Source: Lentisphaeria bacterium
GTDB taxonomy: Bacteria; Verrucomicrobiota; Lentisphaeria; Oligosphaerales; Oligosphaeraceae
NCBI GenBank assembly: GCA_016287975.1
Contig: JAEEXV010000402.1
Span: 1 to 13,983, forward strand
Length of the DNA stretch: 13,983 nucleotides
Direction: 5' to 3'
The translations under genes and the position numbers were made by a program. Positions 1 to 7,701 of this stretch are shown one piece after another (position 1 is the first letter of the stretch; every line of letters starts with the position of its first letter). The notes under the pieces were generated by a model. That model had not been told where the DNA came from, searched no databases, and was given only the letters and a program-made list of their open reading frames with translations.

Positions 1-143
1 CCCCCAAAGAGCCACCCAAGACCATTCCTGGAAAACCAGAAAAATCCGGAGCAGCCGCAAATGCGCCCGTAGCCACGGCGTCCCGCCGTGGCACCCCCAA
101 AGAGCCACCCAAACCCATTCCTGGAAAAACCGGAAAACCCGGA
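1..143 (+). repeat. In-frame imperfect direct repeat, 93-bp period, in a coding linker
   Basis: Bases 1-50 and 94-143 match at 44 of 50 positions with no gap. The offset is 93 bp, exactly 31 codons, so the transglutaminase frame is kept. Both copies encode a PKEPPK-IPGK-type segment. The first copy touches the window edge, so more copies may lie upstream. Confidence 0.85.
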
Positions 144-1415
144 TCTCCCGCGAAACCTGCCGCGGGGAAGCCCCAGGTGGCGGCGAAGCACCCAGCACCG
201 AGGCGGCGACCAAGACAAGTGCTACCGCCGACGCTGGCGGTGCCGGAACCAATCGTCACCGCGCGCATGCGCGAACTGGCGAAGACTTTGACGGCGGAGA
301 CGCAGGACGAGCTGGCCAAGGCGACCGCGCTGCGCGACTACCTGCGCCAGAACTATCGCTATACATTGAAGCCCGCGTCCCCGCCGTCTGGCCAGTCCGC
401 GCTGGATTTCTTCCTCTTCGACTCGCGGGAGGGCTTCTGCCAGCATTATGCGCAGGCGCTGGTGGTGCTGGCGCGGCTGGCGGGGCTCCACGCCCGCCTC
501 GCACTCGGCTTCGCCCCAGGCAACTACGACGTCCTCAACAACTGCTACGAGGTCTATGAATACCACGCGCACGCCTGGGCGCAGATCCACATCCCGCGCT
601 ATGGCTGGCTCACCTTCGACGGCACCCCGCCCGCCTCCCTCCAGATGGAGAACTTCCCCAGGCTCCTCGCGCAGTCACAGGACGCCTTCGACGAGACCTG
701 GAAGCCCCAGGTTCCCGAACTCGCCATGCGCCCGCCCGCCGACGCCCGCGTCGTGCACCCCTATCTGCCCCAGGAGGAGCCGCTGTCCCAGAAGGAGGAC
801 AAATCCCTCGCAGGCATGGTCAACCAGATGCTCAACCCCAAGCCTGGCGACAAGCCCCCGCCCACCCCGCGGCAAATCGTCAAGGCCGCCAGGCACTCCG
901 CCGCCACCAGCATCCAGGAGGCCTGGCTGAAAGCCCGCCAGAGCATCCGTGCGTTCTTCAGGCAACTCTGGGATGCCATCCGCGGACGCCTGCGCACACT
1001 GCGCTCCACCTGTCTCCTCTACGCCCTCCTCCTTCCCATCGCCCTGTCCGCCGCCGAGTTCGCCCGACGCAGGCTCGCCCGACGCCTCCATCGCTGGCTC
1101 CTCCGCCGACGCTGCCGACGCCTCAGACTGCGCGCCCAGGATGCCGCCCTCTCACAGGTCCAACGCATCGGCGCCTGCGCCGACATCCTCGCCCTGCTCA
1201 CCCGTGAAATCGGACACCGCCGTCTCGCCCGCGAAGACGCCGTCGAATTCAGCGCCCGCCTCCCCGCCCAGCACCAGGCCCTCTCCGACGACGCGGCTGC
1301 CATCGCCGACGCACTGCTCGTCTCCCGCTTCGCCGCGGCGATCCCAGACGCCGCCGCCGACACTGCCGCCGCCGCCGCCGCCCGCCTCTGCGATGCGCTA
1401 TTCCCCGCCAGTTGA
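1..1415 (+). CDS. Transglutaminase-like membrane protein, 3' part (5' end outside window)
   Basis: The reading frame is open from the first full codon at position 3, so the gene starts upstream; the GTG at 177 is only an internal codon. Seen in sequence: a Pro/Lys/Gly-rich linker (3-240), then a transglutaminase-like cysteine-protease fold with the triad Cys in EGFCQHYAQA (codon 438-440), His in HAHAWAQI (codon 570-572) and Asp in FDGTPP (codon 618-620). A Pro-rich segment follows, then one hydrophobic helix (about 1008-1058) followed at once by an Arg-rich stretch, and a C-terminal helical Ala-rich tail. Known: the TgpA/DUF3488 family places this domain outside the membrane between helices, with a cytoplasmic tail after the last helix, and the positive charges here fit that topology. 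Substrate is unknown. The gene converges with the next one over a 20-nt gap. The family call is fairly sure; the TgpA-like architecture is inferred because the N-terminal helices are not in view. Confidence 0.85.
   Translation, partial: PKEPPKTIPGKPEKSGAAANAPVATASRRGTPKEPPKPIPGKTGKPGSPAKPAAGKPQVAAKHPAPRRRPRQVLPPTLAVPEPIVTARMRELAKTLTAETQDELAKATALRDYLRQNYRYTLKPASPPSGQSALDFFLFDSREGFCQHYAQALVVLARLAGLHARLALGFAPGNYDVLNNCYEVYEYHAHAWAQIHIPRYGWLTFDGTPPASLQMENFPRLLAQSQDAFDETWKPQVPELAMRPPADARVVHPYLPQEEPLSQKEDKSLAGMVNQMLNPKPGDKPPPTPRQIVKAARHSAATSIQEAWLKARQSIRAFFRQLWDAIRGRLRTLRSTCLLYALLLPIALSAAEFARRRLARRLHRWLLRRRCRRLRLRAQDAALSQVQRIGACADILALLTREIGHRRLAREDAVEFSARLPAQHQALSDDAAAIADALLVSRFAAAIPDAAADTAAAAAARLCDALFPAS
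72..92. repeat. Perfect palindrome (9-bp arms, 3-nt loop) inside the transglutaminase gene
   Basis: The arms GCCACGGCG (72-80) and CGCCGTGGC (84-92) are exact reverse complements around TCC. The element sits between the two copies of the 93-bp-period repeat and is translated in frame (VATASRRG). No second copy was seen in this window. It resembles a small dispersed palindromic (REP-like) element, but that is inference from shape only. Confidence 0.75.
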
Positions 1416-1435
1416 GCGCCCATCCAGGCGCCCCC

Positions 1436-2434
1436 TCACTGCGATTCGTCTTCGGTCAGGTCATAATAGCACAATCCGAGGAAGTTTTTCCATTCGGGGT
1501 TGCAACCCATTTCAATGAGTTTCCGTGCGAGGGGGGAGCGTTTTCGGCTGCCCCTGCGATGCTCATCCACCCAGTAGAGCGTATACCACAGCGCGTCGTG
1601 GCCGTATGCATCCACGCTCCCCACCACCAGCCCTTTGTGATCTGCCTCCAGCATCTCCACAAAGGGGACGGCCTCCGCGCGATTCCAGTTGCTGCAGACA
1701 TAGAACAGCAGCCGCCGCGGCGAAAACTCCTTCGCGAAGCGCGCGTTGTTCTGATATAAATACGTCGCGATCTGGACGGCCTGCCTCGCCATCACCAGAT
1801 TGACAACGCCCCTCGGGAGTCCCCTCCCCGCGACATCCAGCGGCATGATCAGATCCACTGGCGAATCCTTCAAGATGGCCTCCTCCACCTGCTTCGCCTC
1901 CGCGTCGGGGATTTTCGGACGGGCGCCGAACCGCAATGCGTCGGAACAACAAAGATCCCTCCAGCCCGCCTGCCTCGTCAGGCAGCGCCACTCGCGGACG
2001 GCGCGATGGTCGGACAGCGCCCCCGGCACCTCCCACTCCCCGTCCCAGTGGTTGCCGCCATGGCACGGGATGATCATGTCATCCATCACCATCATCTGCC
2101 AGAGGGCGACGCGCAGGGGCTTGGCGACGGAACCATCCGACAATGCCTCCGCGACAAAGCGGTCCCGTGGCGTGCAGGGGGGATGCGCGCCCGCCTGCGG
2201 CAGCAGCACATGCCTGGTGAACGCCGCCAGGGACGCGGCGGCGCCCTCTGGCCATTGGCGGGCGTGCTCCACCGTCAGCAACTTCATGGGCTCCAGGCAC
2301 ATCTGCGCCAAGAGATTGATCTGGACATCCCCCTGCGCATGCACCTGGTCCAGCAATTCCGCCAGTTGCGACGTCGACGCCTGCTTTGCCAGCATCCGTT
2401 CCAGTTCCCTGCTCCATTCCGCGATCGATCTCAT
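1436..2434 (-). CDS. Hypothetical protein with a possible ankyrin-like C-terminus
   Basis: A 332-residue protein whose family I do not recognise. The start is supported by GGGGAG (2443-2448, read on the minus strand) placed 8 nt before the ATG. There is no signal peptide or membrane helix. The N-terminal 75 residues look helical. The middle (about 113-175) is rich in Trp, Cys and His (for example CHGGNHWDGEWEVPG and DLCCSD). The last third (about 215-323) resembles degenerate ankyrin repeats, clearest around 274-312 where DAYGHDALWY is followed by LARKLIEMGCNP, the usual 'D-x-x-G-x-x-A-L ... A-x-x-L-I-E-x-G-x-x-P' pattern. That suggests protein binding, but no function can be named. It lies downstream of the LRR gene on the same strand after a 176-nt gap, so co-transcription is possible but not shown. 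No catalytic motif is visible. Confidence 0.75.
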   Translation of the reverse strand: MRSIAEWSRELERMLAKQASTSQLAELLDQVHAQGDVQINLLAQMCLEPMKLLTVEHARQWPEGAAASLAAFTRHVLLPQAGAHPPCTPRDRFVAEALSDGSVAKPLRVALWQMMVMDDMIIPCHGGNHWDGEWEVPGALSDHRAVREWRCLTRQAGWRDLCCSDALRFGARPKIPDAEAKQVEEAILKDSPVDLIMPLDVAGRGLPRGVVNLVMARQAVQIATYLYQNNARFAKEFSPRRLLFYVCSNWNRAEAVPFVEMLEADHKGLVVGSVDAYGHDALWYTLYWVDEHRRGSRKRSPLARKLIEMGCNPEWKNFLGLCYYDLTEDESQ

Positions 2435-2610
2435 GACCTATTCTCCCCGCCTGCCCACACCCCGTCATTGGCGGAAGCATTCGCCCCCACATCCACAATG
2501 TCTGTCGCCCTTTCTTTGCGATTCCAGAAAATGCCCTCGATTGCCATACGAGCCTTTCGGGGCTTTCCTTGCATGACGCGCCGACATTTGAATTTCAGGG
2601 GCGTGCGCAT

Positions 2611-4689
2611 TCAGTATTTCACCACTTTGCACGTGCGAGGGAACACATATTTCCTGTAGCAAGTGCCATGCGGAAGCAGCACCTGCGCCAGGCGCGTGCA
2701 GCCATGGAAGGCATGACGGTTGATTCTTTTGACGCTGCGCGGGATGACGACGCAGACGAGTCCCTGGCAATTCTGGAACGCCTCCTCCCCGATGGTGTCC
2801 ACCGTCTCCGGCAGCACAATGGCCTGCAATGAGTTGCAATTACGAAACATCTGCCGTCCAATCACTTGGACGCCCTCGGGCAGCGCAATCACCCCCGTTC
2901 CGGTCAATGGGCCCTTGACATCGGCGGGGGCAATGCTGGTCATGGCACTGCACCCCGCAAACACGTCGTGATAGAGTTCGACCCCTTTGGGAAGACGGAT
3001 GCCACTCAGCCCCATGCAGTTCGCGAAAGCCCGCGTGTCCAGGCGCTTCAGCCCCTCGGGCAGGTCGATGTCTGCGAGGACGATACATCCATCGAAGGCC
3101 TCCATGTCGATTCGCTCGACGCCGGCCGGGAGGCCAACTCGCACCAGTTTTGTACACCCTTGGAAGAGTCCGTCCTCGACCAAATGGATTCTCGCAGGGA
3201 GGTCGATCTCCGTCAACTTCACGCATTTTGCGAATGCACCGGTGCCGATGGCGGTGACCGTCGAGGGGAGGTCCATCGACGTGAGATTCACGCACTCCGA
3301 AAAGGCCGCGTTACCGATTTCTCTGAGGCCTTCGGGGAGGTCAACCAGCCGCAACTGCGTACACGCGGAAAAAGCTTGGGCTGGAATGACCTTCATCCCC
3401 GCCGGGATGGCAATGGACGCCAGCGCCGAGCAATTGGAGAACACCTCATGGCCGAGTTTCCTGACGCTTTCCGGCAAAATGCACTCCTGCAGCGAGGTGC
3501 AGGACGCAAACGCGCCCTCGCCGATTCTTGTGACCCGCCCCGGAATGGCGACCGTCTGCAGTGCCTCGCACATGGCAAATGCCCTCTCGCCGATTTCCTG
3601 CAAACCCGACGGCCACTTGATGCCGGTCAATTGCAGGCAACCGGAAAACGTGCGAGGGGCGATGATTCTAAGACCATCCGGCAGAACCACGCCAGGCAGC
3701 GCTCTGCACTCTTCGAACGCCGATTCGCCAATCTCCGTGACACTATCTGGCAAATCGATCTCAGCCAATTCTATGCACCTCTTGAACGCCTGAGCCCCGA
3801 TGGCAGCGACGCCGGAAGGCACGGCGCATTCGGACAGCGAAATGCAATTTTGAAACGCGCCGTCACCAATGAACCGGAGGTTCTCCGGCAAATCGATGCG
3901 GGTCAGTCCTATGCACCCCGCAAAGGCCTTGCCGCCGATTCTGGCGACGCCCTCCGGAAGACGGATCTGCGTCAACCCGGTGCACAGCACAAACGTGTTC
4001 TCGTTAATTTTGGTGAGGCCAGAGGAAAAATGGACGGCAGCCATGGCCGAGCAGCCGGCGAAGGCCGCGCGCCCCAGGTCCGTGAGGCTGGCGGGGAAGG
4101 CGATCTCCGTCAGCGCCGCGCAGCCCCGGAAGGCCCCCTGGCCGATCGCCTGGAGACCCTCCGGCAGAGTCACGCCTGCCAACTCGGTGCAGAATGCGAA
4201 GGCGTCATGGCCCAGAGTCAAGAGGCTGGCCGGAAGGGCGATGCTCACCAACGCCACGCATTCTTTGAAGGCGCCCGGCCCAATGGAGGCAACGCCTGCA
4301 GGGAAGGCGACTGCGGACAGGCTTTTGCACCCCGAGAATGCCTCCTCGCCAATCTCCACAAGCCCCTCGGGCAGGACGACCCGGGACAGTTGCCGGCAAT
4401 TGCGGAAGGCGTAGGGGCTGAGTTGCGTGACCCCTGCAGGCAACTCAATCTCAACCAACTCCGTGCAGCCCTCGAAGGCCCCTTCGCCAATCATCTGGAG
4501 GCTCTGCGGCAGCGTGACCCGCTTGAGCCGCTGGCAATACTGGAAGGCGTGCATCCCGATGGCGGTCACCCCCTCCTCGATGACCAACTCCTCCATGCGC
4601 CCACCATGACCGGCGCCGGCGGGAATCGCCTCCATGCCATGTCCCATGGAAACGCGTTCCGCAGTCAATTTGGTTTCATCACCAGACAT
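2611..4689 (-). CDS. BspA/Treponema-type leucine-rich repeat (LRR_5) protein, 27 repeats
   Basis: A 692-residue protein built almost entirely from 23-residue leucine-rich repeats of the form 'xxAFxxCxxLxxIxLPxxLxxIG'. After a 45-residue N-terminal segment ending in a half repeat, 23 gap-free units run from residue 46 to 574. An irregular 37-residue unit follows (575-611, with an insertion containing GPLTGTG), then two more regular units and a last unit ending in CYRKYVFPRTCKVVKY. Every one of the 27 units keeps the F-x-x-C core. No signal peptide, membrane helix, sortase motif or lipobox is visible, so a cytoplasmic protein is predicted, unlike the many exported BspA-like proteins. The start is well fixed: GAGGTGA (4696-4702, minus strand) lies 6 nt before the ATG. 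The upstream prfH stop is only 26 nt away, so the two genes are probably one transcript. The role is unknown; protein-protein binding is the general expectation for this fold. Confidence 0.92.
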   Translation of the reverse strand: MSGDETKLTAERVSMGHGMEAIPAGAGHGGRMEELVIEEGVTAIGMHAFQYCQRLKRVTLPQSLQMIGEGAFEGCTELVEIELPAGVTQLSPYAFRNCRQLSRVVLPEGLVEIGEEAFSGCKSLSAVAFPAGVASIGPGAFKECVALVSIALPASLLTLGHDAFAFCTELAGVTLPEGLQAIGQGAFRGCAALTEIAFPASLTDLGRAAFAGCSAMAAVHFSSGLTKINENTFVLCTGLTQIRLPEGVARIGGKAFAGCIGLTRIDLPENLRFIGDGAFQNCISLSECAVPSGVAAIGAQAFKRCIELAEIDLPDSVTEIGESAFEECRALPGVVLPDGLRIIAPRTFSGCLQLTGIKWPSGLQEIGERAFAMCEALQTVAIPGRVTRIGEGAFASCTSLQECILPESVRKLGHEVFSNCSALASIAIPAGMKVIPAQAFSACTQLRLVDLPEGLREIGNAAFSECVNLTSMDLPSTVTAIGTGAFAKCVKLTEIDLPARIHLVEDGLFQGCTKLVRVGLPAGVERIDMEAFDGCIVLADIDLPEGLKRLDTRAFANCMGLSGIRLPKGVELYHDVFAGCSAMTSIAPADVKGPLTGTGVIALPEGVQVIGRQMFRNCNSLQAIVLPETVDTIGEEAFQNCQGLVCVVIPRSVKRINRHAFHGCTRLAQVLLPHGTCYRKYVFPRTCKVVKY

Positions 4690-4715
4690 CGGCCTTGCTC
4701 ACCTCGCTTCCAGTT

Positions 4716-5336
4716 TCAGACATGGGCGGACGCCGCTTCCTCCACTGGCGGCAGCCCCCGGAACACCCGTCTCTCACCGCCCCGCTCCAGATGATAGTGG
4801 GCGAGGCGCATCTCGGCCTCCTGCGAGGCTACCAGCGACTTTTCCAGCGTGCCCAGCCGTTCGGCCAGACGCAGCATCGCCAGCTCCCGGTTCCGGTGCT
4901 GCGAGCGCTCGTCGCTGGCGGTGCACACAATCCCCGTCGGCAAATGCGTGACGCGGACGGCGCTGTCCGTCCGGTTCACATGCTGCCCCCCATGCCCCGA
5001 CGCCCGAAACGTATCAACCCTCACCTCGGAAAGGTTGAAGGCCTGCGCCGCAGGCGGCGGGAAAAAGGCGACGCTGACAAACCAGTTCTTCCTCGGCCAG
5101 TGCGGTCGGAGCGTGCTCTTCCAAATCCATTTGACCGTCCCCTCCCATCTCTCCCGAAACGCGGGGACCTCATCCCCTTCGACAAGCGCAAGCATGGACG
5201 CCATCTGCGGCTTTTCCTCCGTCAACGGATAGATGGGCACCCCCTCCCCCGCCATGACCTTGTATAGCAACGGCACAAACACTCGGCACTCCGCCGGCCC
5301 TGTCCCCGCAGATATCTGCACAATCTGTTTCATCAT
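4716..5336 (-). CDS. prfH: Peptide chain release factor H (PrfH-type ribosome rescue factor)
   Basis: A 206-residue protein, the usual PrfH length and much shorter than RF1/RF2. The catalytic GGQ loop is intact ([21 protein letters not shown], Gln 118), followed by [10 protein letters not shown]. An N-terminal half with GTVKWIWKS and [10 protein letters not shown] is characteristic of PrfH. There is no RF1/RF2 stop-codon recognition domain, so codon-independent peptidyl-tRNA hydrolysis is expected. Known: PrfH is commonly encoded with an RtcB-type RNA ligase (RtcB2) and has been linked to rescue and repair of ribosomes damaged in the 16S decoding centre. Here no rtcB is present. The gene behind it is the LRR protein, 26 nt away, and the gene in front is an unrelated oxidoreductase behind its own terminator. 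Two tandem ATG codons (5336 and 5333) can start it; neither has a clear Shine-Dalgarno sequence. ArfB was considered, but the N-terminal half points to PrfH. Confidence 0.9.
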   Translation of the reverse strand: MMKQIVQISAGTGPAECRVFVPLLYKVMAGEGVPIYPLTEEKPQMASMLALVEGDEVPAFRERWEGTVKWIWKSTLRPHWPRKNWFVSVAFFPPPAAQAFNLSEVRVDTFRASGHGGQHVNRTDSAVRVTHLPTGIVCTASDERSQHRNRELAMLRLAERLGTLEKSLVASQEAEMRLAHYHLERGGERRVFRGLPPVEEAASAHV

Positions 5337-5351
5337 CGTCGGCTCGCTGAC

Positions 5352-5381
5352 ATTCAGGATTCAAAAGGAAATTCAGGATTC
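5352..5381. repeat. 11-bp direct repeat upstream of prfH
   Basis: ATTCAGGATTC occurs at 5352-5362 and again at 5371-5381, 19 bp apart, within 50 bp of the prfH start. It could be a protein-binding pair or chance. The rest of the 5337-5460 spacer holds no gene; a TATCAT hexamer read on the minus strand (5391-5396) is a weak -10 candidate. Confidence 0.5.
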
Positions 5382-5460
5382 GTCCACTGATGATACGCGG
5401 CGAAAGCGCATTTCCTTTCAAGCAAAGCGCGCCTCCCCTCCTTGGGAATAGCCCCCGCAT

Positions 5461-5504
5461 AAAAAAAACGGCGGCGGCGGGACTTGTTCAGTCCCGCCGC
5501 CGCC
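5461..5504 (-). terminator. Rho-independent terminator of the Gfo/Idh operon
   Basis: A perfect 15-bp GC-rich stem (5470-5484 pairing with 5490-5504) closes a 5-nt loop. Read on the minus strand it is followed after one base by eight T residues (5468-5461). It starts 31 nt past the stop of the oxidoreductase gene and points away from it, so it ends that operon and insulates prfH. Confidence 0.95.
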
Positions 5505-5535
5505 TGGATTCAGAAGACTGTCCGCGGAAGGCTGT

Positions 5536-6636
5536 TTATTTCGCGGCCTTGCGGCGCGGCAGCGGATTCTGCTTGTGGCACTCCTCGATGACCGCAATCT
5601 GGCGGCGGACCTGCTCGACGGTCACATCCTGCTTCTTGCCCTTGGTCAGGGCGTCGTAAAGCTGGGTGTAGTAGATGTCGCCCCACGCGGCGGGGAAGCA
5701 GGCGGCCTCGGGCGCGGTCCAGGTGGACTCGTACCAGTTGAGTTTCTCGCCGCAGTAGATCGGCAGCTTGCCCGGCCCCAGCAGGATGCCAGGAACCAGC
5801 TCGTGGCGCGGCGCCTCCTCAGGCTTGTAGTACTTCCAGGTCACCGTGTTCCCCGTGGCCTTGATGCCGCCCTTCGTGCCGTAGACCTCGAAGACGTTGC
5901 CAGGATAGGCGTCCACATGCGAGACCTCCAGGTCGATGGTCGGATGGCCCTTGCCGATCAGCAGCAGCTTGACGTAGCTGTCCGCGTCGCCCCAGACGTT
6001 GATGCTGTGCAGCACGCACACCACCTTCTCAGGGTCGGCCTCGCCGTCGCCGTAGAACTGCAGCGCCATGTCCAGCGGGTGCGGGGCGGTGTTCATCAGT
6101 TCGCCGCCGTAGCACTCCTGCAGCGTCTGCCAGTCCCAGCGGCGGCTCCAGCTGTTGAAGCGGATGTTCACCTGCACGGCCTCGCCGATGACCCCGGACT
6201 TGATGATCTCGATGCATTTGCGGAAGGTCGGGCGGAAGCGCGACTGCTGGTACACCGCGAAGTGCTTCTTCGCCTTCTTGGCGGCCGCCATCACCTTGTC
6301 CACCTCGGCCACCGTCGAGGCCAGCGGCTTCTCGCACAGGACGTTGAAGCCCGCCTTCAGCGCCTCGATGCTGACGGGGATGTGGTCCATGCTGCGCGTC
6401 GCGTTGACGATCAGGTCGATGGACTTGTCCTTCAGCATGTCCTTGTAGTTCGGGTAGACCTTGAAGTTCTGGGGGATCGACACGTCCTCGAAGGGCTTGC
6501 AGCGCTCCGCAATCGTATCGGAGACCGCCACCACCTCGAAGCGCTCCAGCGCGTTCACCTGGGTCGAAAGCACCCGACGGTGGATGTCGCGGCCGCTGCG
6601 GCCCTGCCCAATGATGCCAACACGGATCTTCTTCAT
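5536..6636 (-). CDS. Gfo/Idh/MocA family NAD(P)-dependent oxidoreductase
   Basis: A 366-residue protein. The N-terminal Rossmann domain carries VGIIGQGRSG (G10-x-G12-x-x-G15) and the family's CEKPLA motif (Glu-Lys-Pro at 102-104, whose Lys contacts cofactor and substrate). The C-terminal mixed beta-sheet domain contains GGELMNTAPHPLD, with His186 and Asp189 in the usual active-site positions. Members oxidise or reduce sugars, inositols and related polyols; the substrate cannot be told from sequence. The start is supported by AAGGAG (6645-6650, minus strand) 8 nt upstream. The stop of a second family member lies 42 nt upstream on the same strand, so the two form an operon closed by the terminator at 5461-5504. 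There is no signal peptide or Tat motif, so the protein is cytoplasmic. Confidence 0.93.
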   Translation of the reverse strand: MKKIRVGIIGQGRSGRDIHRRVLSTQVNALERFEVVAVSDTIAERCKPFEDVSIPQNFKVYPNYKDMLKDKSIDLIVNATRSMDHIPVSIEALKAGFNVLCEKPLASTVAEVDKVMAAAKKAKKHFAVYQQSRFRPTFRKCIEIIKSGVIGEAVQVNIRFNSWSRRWDWQTLQECYGGELMNTAPHPLDMALQFYGDGEADPEKVVCVLHSINVWGDADSYVKLLLIGKGHPTIDLEVSHVDAYPGNVFEVYGTKGGIKATGNTVTWKYYKPEEAPRHELVPGILLGPGKLPIYCGEKLNWYESTWTAPEAACFPAAWGDIYYTQLYDALTKGKKQDVTVEQVRRQIAVIEECHKQNPLPRRKAAK

Positions 6637-6678
6637 TGTCTCAACTCCTTGGTTTCTGGTTGCCTGTGGAAAGAAAAA

Positions 6679-7626
6679 CTACCTGGTGTAGACTGGCTGC
6701 GGACGCCCCGTCGAAATCGACTTCTCCGCCGCCGCCAGCAATGCCATGCTCTCGAAGCAGTCCGCCAGCGGAACGGGCGCCGCGCCGCCCTGGAAGAACG
6801 GCACAATCTTGTCCAGCAGCATCTTGTAGAACGGAATGCGCCACGAGACCTGGCACAGCCGCACCTGCTTCTTGTCGTCCCGCAGCTGCGCGCCGTAAAG
6901 ATAGCTGCCGTAGGTCAGCTCGACGATGCCGCGCCGCCCGTCGCCATACGCCACGTGGCAGACGTAGCCCTTGCGGTCCTCGGAGGTGCTCACCGACACC
7001 GCGCCGCAGCCCATGATCTGCTGGAGCATCTCGAAGGCGTGCACGCCGTACCAGATGATCGACGACCCCGCCGCGGCATGGCCCACAGGCCCCCACGTGG
7101 TCGCCGATTCAATCTTCATGCCATCCTTCTTCACAGCCGCCAGCGTCTCCTGGAAATCGATGTCGTAGCGCAGCGAGGACGCCGTGAAATAGCGGATGCC
7201 CTTCGCCTCGGCGATGTCCGCGATCTTGCGCGCGCTGTCCAAAGTGTCCGCGTAGGGCTTGTCCAGGAAGATCGGCTTGCCCAGCTCGGCGCACTTCTCG
7301 AAGTATTCAAGGTGCCGCGAGGGGTCGTTGATCTCGATCATGATGGCGTCGCAGTCCCCGACCGCCTCGTCGAAGTCCTCCGTCACCTTCACGCCAATCC
7401 CCTCCAGGGTCTTCTGGCGCTGGTCCAGGCCCGCCTTCCCCTGGAACGGCGTCTCAAAGCGCAGGCACCGCGTCGCCTTCATCCCCTCCACCTTGAACTC
7501 CGACTTCGGATCCTGCATCAACTGCGGCATCGCCACCGAGTGGCTCGTGTCCAGACCTACGATCGCGACTTTGATGGGCTTCACCGCCGACTTCTTCGGC
7601 TTCACTGCGGCTTTCTTGACTGCCAT
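6679..7626 (-). CDS. Gfo/Idh/MocA-like oxidoreductase with atypical nucleotide loop
   Basis: 315 residues from the ATG at 7626. The frame stays open to 7899, but the added residues would run across the divergent hisB start and have no family character, so I reject the longer start. A Lys/Ala-rich tail (1-17) precedes a Rossmann fold whose loop reads VAIVGLDTSHS instead of GxGxxG. The EKP motif appears as FLDKPYADT (Asp-Lys-Pro 122-124), and YGVHAFEM (His196) matches the family's catalytic region. It is about 50 residues shorter than its operon partner. The GLDTSH variant occurs in other Gfo/Idh-like proteins, so dehydrogenase activity is likely but cofactor binding may differ. No strong Shine-Dalgarno sequence precedes the ATG. 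A promoter candidate and a phased AAAC array lie upstream (7650-7730). First gene of a two-gene operon; substrate unknown. Confidence 0.87.
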   Translation of the reverse strand: MAVKKAAVKPKKSAVKPIKVAIVGLDTSHSVAMPQLMQDPKSEFKVEGMKATRCLRFETPFQGKAGLDQRQKTLEGIGVKVTEDFDEAVGDCDAIMIEINDPSRHLEYFEKCAELGKPIFLDKPYADTLDSARKIADIAEAKGIRYFTASSLRYDIDFQETLAAVKKDGMKIESATTWGPVGHAAAGSSIIWYGVHAFEMLQQIMGCGAVSVSTSEDRKGYVCHVAYGDGRRGIVELTYGSYLYGAQLRDDKKQVRLCQVSWRIPFYKMLLDKIVPFFQGGAAPVPLADCFESMALLAAAEKSISTGRPQPVYTR

Positions 7627-7649
7627 GGTGCTTGAACTGCCTGTCTTTT

Positions 7650-7694
7650 GGAAACAATGGTAAACACGGTTAAACGACTGGAAACAACGAAAAC
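7650..7694. promoter_or_regulatory. Phased AAAC/GTTT array upstream of the oxidoreductase operon
   Basis: AAAC occurs five times with its last base at 7655, 7665, 7675, 7685 and 7694, that is, spaced 10, 10, 10 and 9 bp. Four of the five are preceded by GG or GGT/GGTT (GGAAAC, GGTAAAC, GGTTAAAC, GGAAAC). The array lies 24-68 bp before the ATG of the minus-strand operon, just downstream of its predicted -10 box. Repeats on one helical face suggest cooperative binding of a regulator. If transcribed, the same segment is a GTTT-rich leader. Confidence 0.5.
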
Positions 7695-7701
7695 TATGGA
7701 T

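Noticed and set aside
1416..1431. Hairpin GCGCC/GGCGC between the convergent genes
   Set aside because: Only 5 bp of stem and no T-run on either side; not enough to call a bidirectional terminator.
2435..2610. Search for a terminator or small gene between the LRR and hypothetical genes
   Set aside because: Only a 4-bp AGCC/GGCT hairpin without a T-run was found, and no short frame with an RBS; nothing callable beyond the RBS of the downstream gene.
2866..4794. 642-codon plus-strand open frame opposite the LRR gene
   Set aside because: It is the antisense shadow of the 69-bp-periodic LRR repeats: its protein repeats in step with them and has no family features.
5575..7635. 686-codon plus-strand open frame opposite both Gfo/Idh genes
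   Set aside because: It spans two well-supported minus-strand genes and their RBS, and encodes a Val/Leu/Arg/His-rich sequence with no motif; typical GC-rich shadow.
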